The notes under the pieces were generated by a model. It was not told the origin of the DNA. It saw only the letters and a program-made list of their open reading frames with translations, and searched no databases. Positions 22,871 through 34,365 of a stretch of 64,000 nucleotides of DNA are shown piece by piece. A program made the position numbers and the translations under genes. The first letter of the stretch is position 1. Every line of letters starts with the position of its first letter. This DNA is from Dipteronia dyeriana. Taxonomy: Eukaryota > Streptophyta > Magnoliopsida > Sapindales > Sapindaceae. The stretch is taken from NCBI GenBank assembly GCA_032871835.1, contig CM065302.1:1053094-1117093 (forward strand), read 5' to 3'.

Positions 22871-24160
22871 TGGACTTATTTTATTTTAGGATTTTAAAAA
22901 ACTAAAAATATCTTTTGTTTTATCATTTTATATGAACGACATTTTATAAATCCTTTAAAAAATCATGTTAACACAGTTTATGTGACATTTTCCACAAAAT
23001 CCTGTAATTGCTATCAATAGCAGCATTTTGTACCAAACGCCCCAAAATCAATATAGTAAAAAATCAAATTTATTGTGGTGACTGACCTAAAAGGATCACC
23101 GATATGAAAAAGGGAAAATAATCTAGAATATTAGAGAGCAGAGGAAGAGATCAATTACTTGATATTCGAACAATTGAAGGATCGGGAGCTAAAGAACATC
23201 ATCTAAGAAAGATCGTCAGATACACGACAACTTTGAAATGCAGTAGAAATAAACTGCAAATTTGAATTTCAAACATAAAATTTAAAATCAATTGCATGTT
23301 TCTGCAAGAAGGTTAATTCAAATTATACCAGAAATCAATTGATTGAGGAAGTAGAGAGTAGAGATTGAAGTTGCTACTAAAGATATCTTACCAGAAATTC
23401 GATTCGAGTTCACACCTACTTTGCCACTGCTTGAACCAATTTAGAGATTTATGGATTTACTTTAAAACTATTTGAACCAATTTGGGGATTTAATAGGTTA
23501 ACATGAAAGGGATTTCTGGCAGATTAACAGTATTTATTTGTGTTCCCAAACATAATTACTTTCCGATGCGGACGTGGTCCGTAGTGAATAACTCTAAAGA
23601 CTGCTAATATATAGTCCGTAATTCATATATTATTTATAATGACCTCATTTATGTTTGTAGTAAATAATTATTATTCATCATGGGTTTTTAAAAGTCTATT
23701 TTAAATGATTTTTCGAAACCAATTTTACAACTGACTTTTAATTGCTCATGATTTTCCAATACAAACCTCTGAAGTCCGTAGTGAATGGATGTAATGGATG
23801 TATAGTTTTCTTGTAGTGAATGTAATAATTTTTATATGTAATAGGTTACGATTTTTTAAATCATTTTGTTAAAAACAAATTGGATTCAATATTATTTAAA
23901 TTATATTTATTTATTATATATTTAAATATATAATATATAAACTACAATAAAATGGTAAAATAGTAAAATTGATAAAGAAGATTTTTCTTCATTTATCTTT
24001 TCCTCAATAATACCAAATAAAGGAACGAAAAAAATCTCTTCTTTTCTTATTGTTTACCAAATAGTTTAAAGAAAAAATATTTTCATTTTTTCCTCTCATG
24101 TTTCATATCTTTCTAAATCTTTTTATTCTCCTATTTTCTTTCTCCCTACCAAGTACACTC

Positions 24161-24566
24161 TAAAGATGTTACTGAAATTAAACTATAAGACAACCAAAAA
24201 CAAAAAGAATGTTTGATAAGATTTGAAGATACATACAGCTTATTTTTTTTAAAAAAAAATATATGGGAATATAAATGGAAAATTAAACAAGATCAATTAC
24301 AACGAGACCCTAGTTCTCATAAAAACAAGACCTATAGTGAATAAATAATTAGAAAGATACAGTAGTAAGGACAAAGCACACGATTCAAAAGCATATATGC
24401 AGATCGATTAAACTATATAATACATATTAGAGTTATAAGACATGCACGTCCTGGATTTTTGAGGTCATCCATGCATTGATACACATAGACATAGTTACTA
24501 ACTACTCTCTAAAGCAAATGCATGCATTTCCCGGTTGGATTGTCTCACCCTCCAAAACTCAAATAA
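24161..24566. other. Gene-free interval downstream of the B3 gene
   Basis: AT-rich. It includes the probable 3' UTR of the minus-strand B3 gene (just below 24567). 24190-24240 resembles 13925-13985 over about 45 bases, a short dispersed repeat. Confidence 0.5.
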
Positions 24567-24962
24567 TCAGAGAAAGTTCTCCACATCAAGATAAACAGGC
24601 TCACCCTGATAACTCACATCACTTTTTCTGCCCACCTGAATCTTGTATTGCATCTGCAATTCCCCATCAGCAGCTCTAACTTGGTGCCCAGAAAAGATGA
24701 GTTTATCGCCAACTTTAAGCTGTTTAGTTCGAACAAACTGAAGCCACCCGACTGTGAAGACGGGACTTCCTCGGTATCCAGCAGGCCGAGTGTACAAACG
24801 TAGTGTCCACATTTGTTCAGTGGAGTCCATAACCTGTAAATCCAAAAAATGTATTCCTTGCGGAATCTGAATATGCTTCATAATCTTGTTTCTAAGCACA
24901 AATTTTGTTGTAATATCAGAAATGGTGAGAAGCTTAGAGATTTTGAACTGCAGCATAGCCAT
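24567..24962 (-). CDS. B3-domain DNA-binding protein (131 aa), apparently intact
   Basis: A single uninterrupted minus-strand frame of 131 codons. Residues about 6-95 read as a B3 domain: 'FKISKLLTISDITTKFVL' (strand 1 and the SDI contact region), 'IPQGIHFLDLQVMD', 'MWTLRLYTR', 'GYRGSPVFTVGWLQFV' (the conserved GW..FV helix) and 'KQLKVGDKLIFSG' (the L..GD...F motif). B3 domains bind DNA in plant transcription factors of the ABI3/ARF/RAV/REM superfamily. This one has no added ARF, RAV or B-box domain, so it resembles small single-domain REM-like proteins. The start is the first in-frame ATG after a TATA box. It is one of the few features here with no sign of decay; single-exon structure and expression cannot be judged from sequence alone. 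Confidence 0.75.
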   Translation of the reverse strand: MAMLQFKISKLLTISDITTKFVLRNKIMKHIQIPQGIHFLDLQVMDSTEQMWTLRLYTRPAGYRGSPVFTVGWLQFVRTKQLKVGDKLIFSGHQVRAADGELQMQYKIQVGRKSDVSYQGEPVYLDVENFL

Positions 24963-25030
24963 GGTATATAGTTTGGCAATGCAGTACTGAAGATTTATGA
25001 TTGGAAAGACAATGGTGAATGGTGATGCAT

Positions 25031-25044
25031 ATAATTATATATAG
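25031..25044 (-). promoter_or_regulatory. TATA box of the B3 gene
   Basis: The minus strand reads ctatatataattat about 70-80 bases upstream of the ATG at 24962, leaving room for a start site near 25005-25010 and a 5' UTR of about 45 bases. Confidence 0.55.
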
Positions 25045-25202
25045 AGCTAGCCAGCTAGGTACTTGGTAGAAAATGAAACTAGCTCAAGAAAAAGAAGTTC
25101 ATGGCGACCTGCTAAAGGAACAAAATTTTCCATATCATATGAAAGAGATTGATTATAATGTCAGTTAAAAAGCGAGGAAATCGTAAGAAATAATCAAAAA
25201 GT

Positions 25203-25540
25203 TTATTGGTTTATTGTTTTTAATCATAATGTTATATTTATTATATTTATCACTTTTAGCTTTGAACAGATAAGATTTCCCTCCATTTTGTCTTTACTTT
25301 ACTCACCCAAATTTTTTGAAACCAACTAACATGTAACTTGAAAATCATTGACAAGTAATTTAAAACTTAAATGACATGTAACTTGAAAAATCAATTGGTA
25401 TTTAACTTGGAATCAAACGGCAAGTTACATGTCAGATGAAGTAAAATTTAAAGGTAATTTTATCAAAAAGTGATTAAAAATGACAAAAACAATCAAATAT
25501 AAATTGGTGACTAAAAAAAATAAAACAATAATTTTTATTG
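25203..25540. mobile_element. Possible foldback MITE upstream of the B3 gene
   Basis: The left part ('ttattgtttttaatcata', 'atttatcactttta') matches the reverse complement of the right part ('aaaagtgattaaaaatg', 'aaaacaataatttttat'). The centre repeats 'acatgtaacttgaaaa' twice directly and once inverted ('caagttacatgtc'). No target duplication was identified. Confidence 0.45.
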
Positions 25541-25934
25541 CTTTTTATGAATTCACCTATATATATATCTTGGTGATAAAAAAACATTCATTCAATCTAT
25601 CAATATTCCAATTCAAATGCATCAAACTGTGACTTAACACAATTTTATATAGCTAGGGCAATGTCAAAATGATATATAAGGTAGTGGTGTGAAGAAACTT
25701 GATCATCAAGAATTCTTATTGTAAACCAACATCTAGTGGGTAAGGTCAGCCTAGCAATATTCAAGTTACCGCATGTGGAAAAAAAAAATCTTATTATAAA
25801 TAAACCTACATGGCTGTTCAAGTTTCCTCGGTACAAATTAGTAGACATTGGTTAACATAATTACTTCGTAAAGTCAGAGACCAACTAATACAAGTTTAAA
25901 AAAGGGATACAACTTGAATTCACAACCTAAATGA
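25541..25934. other. No gene recognised
   Basis: AT-rich spacer between the foldback and copia D. Its last five bases (AATGA, 25930-25934) are the target duplication of copia D. Confidence 0.6.
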
Positions 25935-27157
25935 TGTTGTTGAGAAAAATCGCACACACAAATCTAATCATAAACACAAATAATCGAAAACAATAAAAAA
26001 TAAAGAAGACACCAAAGATTTTTCGTATTTAACAATTTACCTACGTTCACGGAGCGCACCGCACTCAATCCACTATTTTTCAGAGTTGATTACAATCTCT
26101 CTGTCTTTCTACAATTGCTCTCTCTCTCTCTCTTTAACAATTTTTATCACACACTATGCACTTTACATAATGATAGTATTTATATAGGAGCACTAGGGTT
26201 AGTCAAATCCTAATTGAACTCTATTTCCTTTTCCAATAACTTCTAGGCTCAAGATTTCCTATTTCTCATGAAATCCGTATGTACCACAGTCTGGACCGCT
26301 GTGTAGGCATGTGCCTACACCGTGGTCCTCAACGCTTGACACCACTGAAGAGCACCGCTCTATAGGCCACGGTGTGAGTGCTATGTCTGTGTTGCGGTCT
26401 GCATAGCTTGTCACGCCTGGACACCACCGTTGTGTGCCGCGGTCCTAGCAACTCATTTTTTTGCTAGTTTATGGCTTCACATATCCCAACAATCTCCCAC
26501 TTGAAAACTAAAACTCAATGGACGTCCTCCATCCTTTCTTGATGACTTTGTGGATAAATAACGGTACTCTCATTCCTCATGTCTTCACTCTTGAAGACCC
26601 GCTGAAGTTGCACACAACTCCAATTTTTTAGTAGTGACTGACTTGGTTAACATGTCAGATGGATTCTTAATTCCTGCAATCTTTACTACTTCAATACTCC
26701 TTCCTCGATTAACGATCAAATAAAGTGGTAGCGCATGTCTATATGCTTGGTCCTAAAATGGAACGCCGAATTCTTGGCCAAGTGCATTGCACTTTGACTA
26801 TCACTGTGCAACACATTCATCATCTGATCGAATCCCAACTCAGCTAACAACCCTTGTAACCATATAAGCTTCTTGCGTGCTTCTGTCAAGCCATATACTC
26901 TGCTTCAATTATAGAGATTGTCATTGTCTTCTGTAACTGGGACACTCAACTAATCGAGGTATTAGCCATCGTGAACACATATCCGGTTGTACTTCTTCTA
27001 TGATCCACCTCTCTGGTAAAATCTAAATCCATATAACCTTCTAGTTTGATTTTATCTCTTCTGAATGTTAGACATCTCTCTGCCGTACCCTGTAGGTATC
27101 TTAGGATCCATTTCACAACCTCCTAGTGAGGCTTGCCCGGATTGGACATGTATCGGC

Positions 27158-27769
27158 TCATAACTCCCACTGCTTGGGAAATGTTTGGCTTGTACAAGTC
27201 ATGGCATACATTAGACTTTTAATGGCTGAAGTGTAAGGAACTCTAGCCATGAAGTCTTTCACCTCTTTCGTCTTCGGACTCTGATCCTTGGACAACCTGA
27301 AGTGACTAGCCAAAGGTGTTTTCACCGGTTTTGCATCTCCCATGATGAATCTTTGTAACATCTTCCGAATGTACCCTGCTTGTGAAAGCTTCAATATACC
27401 TTCATGTTTGTCTATACTAATCCTTATTCCAAGGATTTGCTTTGCTGGACCCAAATCCTTCATCTCGAACTCACTCGAAAGTTGATTCTTCAAATTGTTA
27501 ATCTCTTCTAAATCTGCACCAGCTACTAACATGTCATCAACATAAAGTATCAATATTATGAAACTAGACATAGCCTTTTTGAAGTAGCAGCAGTGGTCAG
27601 CATTGCATCTCAGGTAGCCATTCCCTTGCATAAATCCATCGAACTTCTTGTACCACTGTCGGGGAGCTTGTTTTAAATTATACAAGCTCTTTGTCAACCT
27701 ACATACCAACTCTTCCTTGCCAACTTTCGTAAACCTCGCCGGTTGCTTCATGTATACCTCTTCCTCCAA
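27158..27769 (-). pseudogene. Copia D reverse transcriptase fragment
   Basis: An open minus-strand frame with 'EEEVYMKQPARFTKVGKEE', 'SLYNLKQAPRQWYKKFDGF', the catalytic 'LYVDDMLVAGAD', 'FEMKDLGPAKQILGIRI' and the connection region. The frame upstream ('YKA*LVVKGFQQIEGIDYSE', 28000-27850) is broken by stops. RNase H downstream (27160-26500) is recognisable only in pieces. One sub-domain is long enough to look intact, but the polyprotein is not. Confidence 0.85.
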
Positions 27770-28417
27770 TTCTACATGAAAAAAAAAACAATCTTTACAT
27801 CTAACTGCTTCAAATATAACCCTTTTGCTACGACAATACTCAACCTTAACCGGATCGTAGTTAGTTTAACAATGGGAGAGAAAATTTCAGAGTAGTCAAT
27901 ACCTTCAATTTGTTGGAAACCTTTGACTACGAGTCATGCCTTGTATCTCTTGGAACCATTATGTTCCACTTTGATCCGAAACACCCACTTACTCTGTAGG
28001 GCTTTCTTTCCTTCTGGCAATTTGGCTAACTCCCAAGTTTGGTTAGATACCAACGACTTCATCTTATCCTTCATTGCAAGCTCCTACTTGCTCACATCTT
28101 CTCTCGGACAAGCTTCATCATAGCACTTAGGTTCTCCCGCGTGTGTCAAGAGCATGTATTGCAAATACTTCCTATTTGATATATGAGTTCAAGTTGATCT
28201 CCTCATTGTATTCTGAACCTATGTCGCTAGAACATCTCTAGGTGGGATAGGTTTTTGTACCTAGGGATGAATACCTTGCTCTTCAACATTTTGTTTAATA
28301 TGTTTCATGATCCCTCTATCCAGTACATCATCCAGTCTAAAATACTCTAGCTCTTCTGGCTCAGACACCTCTGTGTTCATATCTTTGTACATGACCCTTT
28401 CATTGAAGACTATAGAT

Positions 28418-29440
28418 CTACTTATGATCATCCCACAGCTTGTAACCAAATTCATCTTCTCTGTAGCCCACCAAGGTACACATCATTGACTTGACGTCTA
28501 GCTTAGTCCTCGCACGATCACCTACATGTACATAAGAAACACACCCAAACACTTTAAGATGAGAAAGTTTTACCTCTTTCCCATTCCAGATCTCCTCTGA
28601 TATAGCGAGGTCCAAAGGCTTTGATGGTCCTCTATAGATCAAATATGTTGTTGTATTGACTGCTTATGTCCAAAACTGTTTTGGTAATCCTGAATGTAGC
28701 CTCATGCTTCTAGCTCTCTCAGTCAATATCTTGTTCATCTGTTCTGCTATGCCATTATGCTGTAGAGTTACAGAAACCGTTTTGCTGAGCTTTATCCTAC
28801 TCTGGTAGCATAACTCCTTGAACTCATTGTCTTCATACTCTCTACCATTGTCTGAGTGCACCTTTTTGATCTTCAACCCTGTCTCGTTTTCAACACTGAC
28901 TTTCCATCTTTTGAAAGCATTAAATACCTTATACTTGCATTTTATAAATTAAACTCATACCTTTATGGAATGATCGTCAATGAATGTGACGAATTACTGT
29001 TTACCCCAGGTTAACGAGATTGAAGCTGGACCCCAAACATCGGTGTGCACTAGTTCGAGCTTCTCATTTACAGATACTCTTCCGGTCCTCTTGAAGCTCA
29101 CTCGCTTCTGTTTTCCCAGAATGCAGCTCTCACAAAAATCAACTTGAACGGATTTTAACTTTGACAATTTACCTCTCGAATGCAAACACTTCAGCCCCTG
29201 AGTACTCATGTGCCCAAACCTCTAGTGCCACAAGTTTGGATCATTTTTACCTTCCGCCATAGCAACTGAACCATAACCATTCGTTGTTGTGTAAAGTGAC
29301 CCAATCTTACTTTCTCGGGCAATTGTCATAGCTTCTTTCGAGATCTTCCATTTATCACCTATGAAAGTTGTCAAGTAACCATCTGATGCAAGTTTCCCAA
29401 TGGATATCAAATTCTTCCTCAAATCCGGTATATGCATCAC
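28418..29440 (-). pseudogene. Copia D integrase region, broken into four frames
   Basis: Minus-strand pieces: 29440-29222 protease tail and start of the zinc finger ('IPDLRKNLISIGKLASDG'), 29209-28994 ('CESCILGKQKRVSF', 'LELVHTDVWGP'), 28876-28664 DDE core ('VHSDNGREYEDNEF', 'LQHNGIAEQMN'), 28642-28418 C-terminal part ('SHLKVFGCVSYVHV'). Stops separate the pieces. 'QHNGIAEQMN' departs from the usual 'QQNGVAERMN'. Confidence 0.85.
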
Positions 29441-29699
29441 ATTGTCGAGCTTCCAAACTGATATTTACAGTTGACTCTTCACATCTCATTTCCCGTTAAT
29501 GTCTCATGCTTGATCGTCACCAAGATACATATTACCTAATTTTCCAAATACGTAGTTCTTGAGCAAATCCCTGTGAGGTGTGGCATGGAAATAAGCTCTT
29601 GAATCTAGGACTCAGGAATCTGTCTTGCTTTCCAATGAGCAAATAAGGCAATCATCATACTCCTCCGATACACAATTCGCACTGCTCTTGCCCTTATCT

Positions 29700-30527
29700 T
29701 TCTTCTCATATCTACACTCATACGAGAGGTGGCATTTCTTACCATAATTCCAGCACTCTACATCATTTTTGCTTCGTTGCTGGTTTCCCGAATAGTTGGC
29801 TTGATTCTTGGATTTGAACTTTCCTTCTAACTTTGATCTTTAAATTTGAGTTTTGATTTCTAATTCTGTCTTCCCTACCTTCCAAATTCTGTGCTGAAGA
29901 TGTAGACGCCCCTAATCCCTCTTCACGCATCATGATCTCTTCAGTCATAATCATGTTTACAACCTGCTGAAGATTCATATTTTCTTTCCTGAAAAAGTTG
30001 GCAATCGACTAGCTTGTCGTCTTCCAACTTTCTAGCAATTGGGTGAGTAGAAATGCCACCATAAACTCCTCATCAAAACCAATAGACAAAGAACACAACT
30101 CATCCTTCACTTCGTTGAACTGATTCAGAAAATCTTTAAAGTTCTGACCTTCCGCCATCTTCAAGGCTAATAACTTCTTGACAAAATAGACTTTCTTTGC
30201 CGTATAAGGTTGCTCGTATAGGTATGATAGGGTATCCATTAGATCTTTGGTAGTCTATTGATCCTTTACGTTGAAGGTGACCTGCTTTGTCAAACTGAGA
30301 TGAATTGTTCTCAATGTTTTCCAGTCCAGGAGTTCAAAATCGTTATCATCCATGTTCTTCGGTTTCCGTTTCTTTTCCCAATCTTCATCAGTCATATCTT
30401 TTAGTCTCTCATTTATTGATCAATGCAGATTCTTCTGATACAGATAATCCTTCATCTGCATCTTTCAGAAGCTGAATTTCGATCCATTGAATTTCTCAAT
30501 CTTGTGTGTTTCCTTCTCTGAATCCAT
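29700..30527 (-). pseudogene. Copia D gag region
   Basis: From the ATG at 30527 (MDSEKETHKIEKFNGSKFSF, then a stop where the family has Trp) through 30239-30009 ('DFLNQFNEVKDELCSLSIGF') and 29978-29763 ('VVNMIMTEEIMMREEGL'). A zinc-knuckle remnant lies near 29760-29730. At least four stops interrupt the gag. Confidence 0.8.
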
Positions 30528-31211
30528 ATCCACGACGAAATCGATGACCTCAAGAAAACCTAGATTTGTTTGAAAAATAATCTGACCAAACCCGGAGCTC
30601 TGATACCAATTGTTGTTGAGAAAAATAGCGCGCACACAAATCTAATCACAAACACAAATAATAGAAAGCAATAAAAAAGAAAGAAGACACTAAAGATTTT
30701 ATGTGGTTCAGCAATTTGCCTACGTCCACGGAGCGTACCGCACGCAATACACTATTTCTCAGAGTTGATTACAATCTCTCTGTCTCTCTTTCAATCTCTC
30801 TACAATGGCTTTCTCTCTCTTTAGCATTTTCTCTCACACACTACGCACTTTACATAATGGTAGTATTTATATAGGAGCACTAGGGTTAGCCAAATCCTAA
30901 TTGGAATTTATTTCCTTTTCCAATTACTTCTAGGCGCAGGATTTCCTATTTCTTATGAAATCCGCATGTACCGCGATCTGGACTGCTGTTCAGGCGTGTG
31001 TCTGCACTGCGGTCCTCAATGCTTGACACAACTGGAGAACACTGCTTCGTAGGCCACGATGGGTGCACTATATCCGCATCGCGGTCAGCACAACTTGTCA
31101 CGTTTGGACACCGCCGCTGTGTGTGTCGCTGTCCGAGCTCATGTCTCCGCCGTGCAACCTACTGGAACTCATTTTCTGCTAATTTCTGGCTTCACATATC
31201 CCAACAAATGA

Positions 31212-32949
31212 TTTAGACGTGAGAGGCATATCCTTTGTTTAGCCTCATATATATCTGTTGGAATTTTTTTGTGATAAAATTTCATTTTGAGAGCACAAAT
31301 TGAGTATGATAAATTCTATAGAAATGGAAGATTAAAGTGGATTCGAATTCTCCTCCGTGAGAACTTCGAAATGGTATACTCAAATTCATAAAAGGGTTAA
31401 TGGGTGAAAGTGAAATTGAGTCTCAAAGTGGAACCATTGTGTAGGGATTAAAATGAATCCCATATTGCTTAGGGAATTCACTTATATGTAGTTTATAAGT
31501 GAATGTGTGATATGAGCTATCAACATGCGTGACATAGAGGCTCTCTCTCGCGCGCGTAGAGGAGGTGCAAATCATGGACCTCGAACCTTCGAATGCAAGA
31601 CTCATGTGTGGGCGCGACCTGCAGACACGAATGGCGCTTTGATTGGACCGTGAGAGTCCAGTTGACCTTTTGTCACTTCCCTAAGTCAACGTTTTTTTTA
31701 TTGTGATGAATAAGTAAAGCTTTAATTGTTTGGATTCTGATTTCTTACTTGATCACTAAGAATACAGAATCGGGTTTTAATTAGAAGTAAATCTCTTTGG
31801 AGAATATTATCTAATTAAATTATTTTCTTATTAAATCAAAAACGTGATTTTCCAAAATAATCCCGAATTAATCCCAACCCACCCTAGTGTTTCGGTTTGG
31901 GTATATAACAGCTCTTATATTCTGTTCGGAACACACAGAACGAAATATACAGTTTTTTTTCTTTGAGCAGCCGAATTATTTCTCTTCTCTGATTTTCTTG
32001 GTAAGTTCAAACTCGGTTTGAGTTCGCTGGTAGTGGTTAGTGCTTTCGTCTACCATTGTTATACCGCTGTATCCTGATAGACAATCACTTAATACACATA
32101 CGGTGTTGTCCGGTGAAATTGTCTTAAAGATATCAACATGTGTGAAGGCACGTCATGCGTACACGAAAGCCGTTCCGATTGGATTGTGATAGTAGTTTAT
32201 TGATAAGGAAAGAATTAATTATTTTTCTTAAGTCAAACGTTTTAAATAAATGATAAGGAAAATGGTAATTTTCATTTTTGATTAAGGAAATTAATTGAAT
32301 TAAGGAAATAGTTGATTTCCGTTTTGGATTCTGATACTTACTTGATCACTAAGTAATCAGAATCAATGATCAATTTTGGATTTTTGATACTTACTTGATC
32401 AGTAAGTGATCAAAATCAATGATCAATCATGAATAAATCTTTTAAAAGATTATTCTTTAATTAAATTTCCTTTATCATTTAAAACGTAGTTATCAAGTAA
32501 TTTCCAAATCAATCTGATACTTACTTAATCAGTAAGTGATCAGAATCGATGATCAATCAGGAATAAATCTTTTAAAAGATTATTCTTTAATTAAATTTCC
32601 TTTATCATTTAAAACGTAGTTATCAAGTAATTTCCAAATCAATCTCGACTATATAAAAAAAAAACTTTTGTCTACACTTCATAAGACACATTCTTAGAAT
32701 CATGGAATTAAAATAGTAGTAATTATTCTCTCTTCTTCTTCTTCTCTTTTTGTACTTGGTAAGTTCGAACCTAATTTGAGTTCGCTGAAGGTGGTTGTGC
32801 TTCGCACTTCCACTGTTGAATCGTTGTATCCTGGGAGACAATCGCTATACACATACAATGTTATATACGGCGAAATTGTCTTAAGGACACAATGTGAAAC
32901 ACGGGTCTCGATTCCCTAACCTTTGATTCTTGTTTGTTATTTTCTGCAG
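31212..32949. repeat. Two related copia-type LTR fragments in tandem, with an internal 130-bp duplication
   Basis: A block with 'ttggtaagttcaaactcggt', 'tgagttcgctgg', 'tgtatcctgatagacaatc' and 'gtgaaattgtcttaaa' (31996-32135) recurs at 32755-32890. Each is preceded by 'gattctgat...cttacttgatcactaag' sequence. These words are typical of the 3' part of some copia LTRs, and the second copy ends in 'ttattttctgca' at 32949. Between them 32385-32514 is duplicated almost exactly as 32515-32644 (period 130). No coding sequence or primer-binding site follows. Confidence 0.65.
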
Positions 32950-33749
32950 ATTCGAACCAGATTGTTTTTACATATTAAAAACAACAAAAGACTCATCTCC
33001 AGTACTGGACATGGAGAACTGGTTGTTTCCTATAGACTTTGCTGCCTTCAGAAGACACAAAAGATGTCTGAGATACTTGTACGACCGATATATGTACAAT
33101 TAAAGAGTGATTGATCGATCGATATTCAACTTTAAATGTTTAAAATTTTAATGCTACCTATAAAGCAAATGAAAATGAATACCAAATTCTTTTTCCTTTT
33201 TTTTTTAAACAAATGAATACCAAATTCTATTCAAATCGAATGAACTCAATGTTCATCAAAGAAGAAAGAACCAGCTTAGTTGAATTAGAGATGATTCAAA
33301 TTAAGCATATAAATAACAAAAACAAAACCCTATATTAGAAAAATGAAAGTGGGAAAATTTCGTATATACCCTTCAAAGTGACAGATAATTATTGTACAAA
33401 AGCTAAAGTGGATTTTGATATTGTATGTAATTATTTAAAATTAAAAAAAAAATTAGCCGGAAAAGTCACTTAAACAAATTTATTATATATAAAAAAAGCA
33501 TTATAAAGGAAAAAAAATTAAAAAAATAAAAACATGTTTGAGAATAAGCCAAATAATAACACCATTTTTTATTTTTATTTTTTAGAACAATAAAAAACTA
33601 ACCAACAAAATCTGTTTAGGGAAACTCTCCACGAATCATGTGAAATATTATATTTACATGAGAGTTGAGTACTTTATTTGAGTTTTATTATTTTTTTCAC
33701 TTCATTTTAATGTAATTATTGCATGTGAAATATTTTATTTACATATTCA
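32950..33749. other. Gene-free AT-rich interval
   Basis: Long A and T runs. The short open frame at 32923-33114 resembles nothing. No TIR or tandem array was noticed. Confidence 0.6.
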
Positions 33750-34365
33750 ATGTCGACGGATCGTTTAGAAGGAAACCAGGGTATGCTGGTATTGGGGGTT
33801 TCTGAGAGATTCTAAAGGCGAGGTTCTATGCACCTTTTCTGAATACATTGGGATTCATGATTCAAACAAGGCTGAGGTCTTGACTATTTTCAAAGTTGTT
33901 GAGTTATGTGCCTCTATATCTCTCTGTTAAACAAGTCCATTATTATTGCTAGGGATTCGAAATTGGCAGTTTCTTAGGTTAATAATGTGGATTTTGGCAG
34001 CTTTGAGTATATTCATTTATCGTACAGCATCAGTAATCTCATACACTACATGGGTGATGTCAAGGTCTGTTTCAACTCTAGGTCGCGGACAAGCTGGCCA
34101 AGCTAGGCTCCACCATCGATGGTGACACAATTGTGTGGGAGGTTTTTTGATTTTTTGCCTAGTCTGGCTTTTATATTTCTCTGTTTTTTTCTTGTTCGTG
34201 CTCTATGTTTTGGTGGTTTCTCTTCTTTCTGTTTCGTCTGTTTGTTTTCTGTGTTTGGTTGGACTTGCAGGGCATTTGTAGCTTTCTCTGTTTCTGGTTT
34301 TTGTTTGTTTCTCCAGGCTTGGTGCCTGTTGTTTCAGCTGTTCAAAAAAATAAAAAAAAGATTTG
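33750..34365 (+). mobile_element. L1 LINE 3' fragment (RNase H and poly(A))
   Basis: It opens precisely at the RNase H start, 'FNVDGSFRRKPGYAGIGG', and continues with 'LRDSKGEVLCTFSEYIGI' and 'DSNKAEVLTIFKVVELC'. Broken frames follow up to a T-rich 3' UTR and an A-rich tail (caaaaaaataaaaaaaag, about 34343-34360). It belongs to the same LINE class as 12100-13685 but is clearly diverged. Stops near 33811 and 33930 kill the frame. Confidence 0.8.

Larger units (their letters stand above)
18805..23818. mobile_element. CACTA (En/Spm) element, non-autonomous, carrying captured gene exons
   Basis: The element starts CACTACAAGAAA at 18805 and ends TTTCTTGTAGTG at 23818, the diagnostic CACTA termini. 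The 3-bp target duplication AAT sits at 18802-18804 and 23819-23821. The left 400 bases hold four or five subterminal repeats of about 60 bp, built around 'cgactacgg...tccgtgataaa...gactcaactacaac...atcgaccgtagtg'; weaker copies lie in the last 250 bases. No TnpA or TnpD-like transposase frame was found in 5014 bp. The interior instead holds exon/intron sequence of a TGA-class bZIP gene on the minus strand and a nested hAT element. Confidence 0.93.
18015..24160. mobile_element. PIF/Harbinger-like MITE interrupted by the CACTA element
   Basis: The left end gggtatgtttggtaggaaaa (18015) and the reverse complement of the right end (gagtgtacttggtaggga, from 24160) form an imperfect TIR. It continues into purine-rich subterminal sequence on the left and pyrimidine-rich sequence on the right. 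TAA flanks both ends (18012-18014, 24161-24163), the usual PIF/Harbinger target. Without the inserted CACTA the element would be about 1.1 kb. No transposase frame was seen. Confidence 0.55.
25935..31206 (-). mobile_element. Copia element D, full-length with both LTRs, minus strand
   Basis: Two direct LTRs bound 5272 bp: 25935-26491 and 30611-31206, each TGTTGTTGAG...CCCAACA on the plus strand. The 5-bp duplication AATGA lies at 25930-25934 and 31207-31211. In the minus-strand sense the primer-binding site attggtatcagagctc lies at 30595-30610, matching initiator tRNA-Met, and a polypurine tract 'caagtgggaga' sits just inside 26492. The order gag, protease, integrase, RT on the minus strand is that of Ty1/copia. 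The LTRs differ at many sites and by about 40 bases in length, so the insertion is old. Confidence 0.95.

Noticed and set aside
13925..24245. Short similarity between 13925-13985 and 24190-24240
   Set aside because: About 45 bases at roughly 80% identity; too short to argue for a gene duplication and probably a dispersed repeat scrap.
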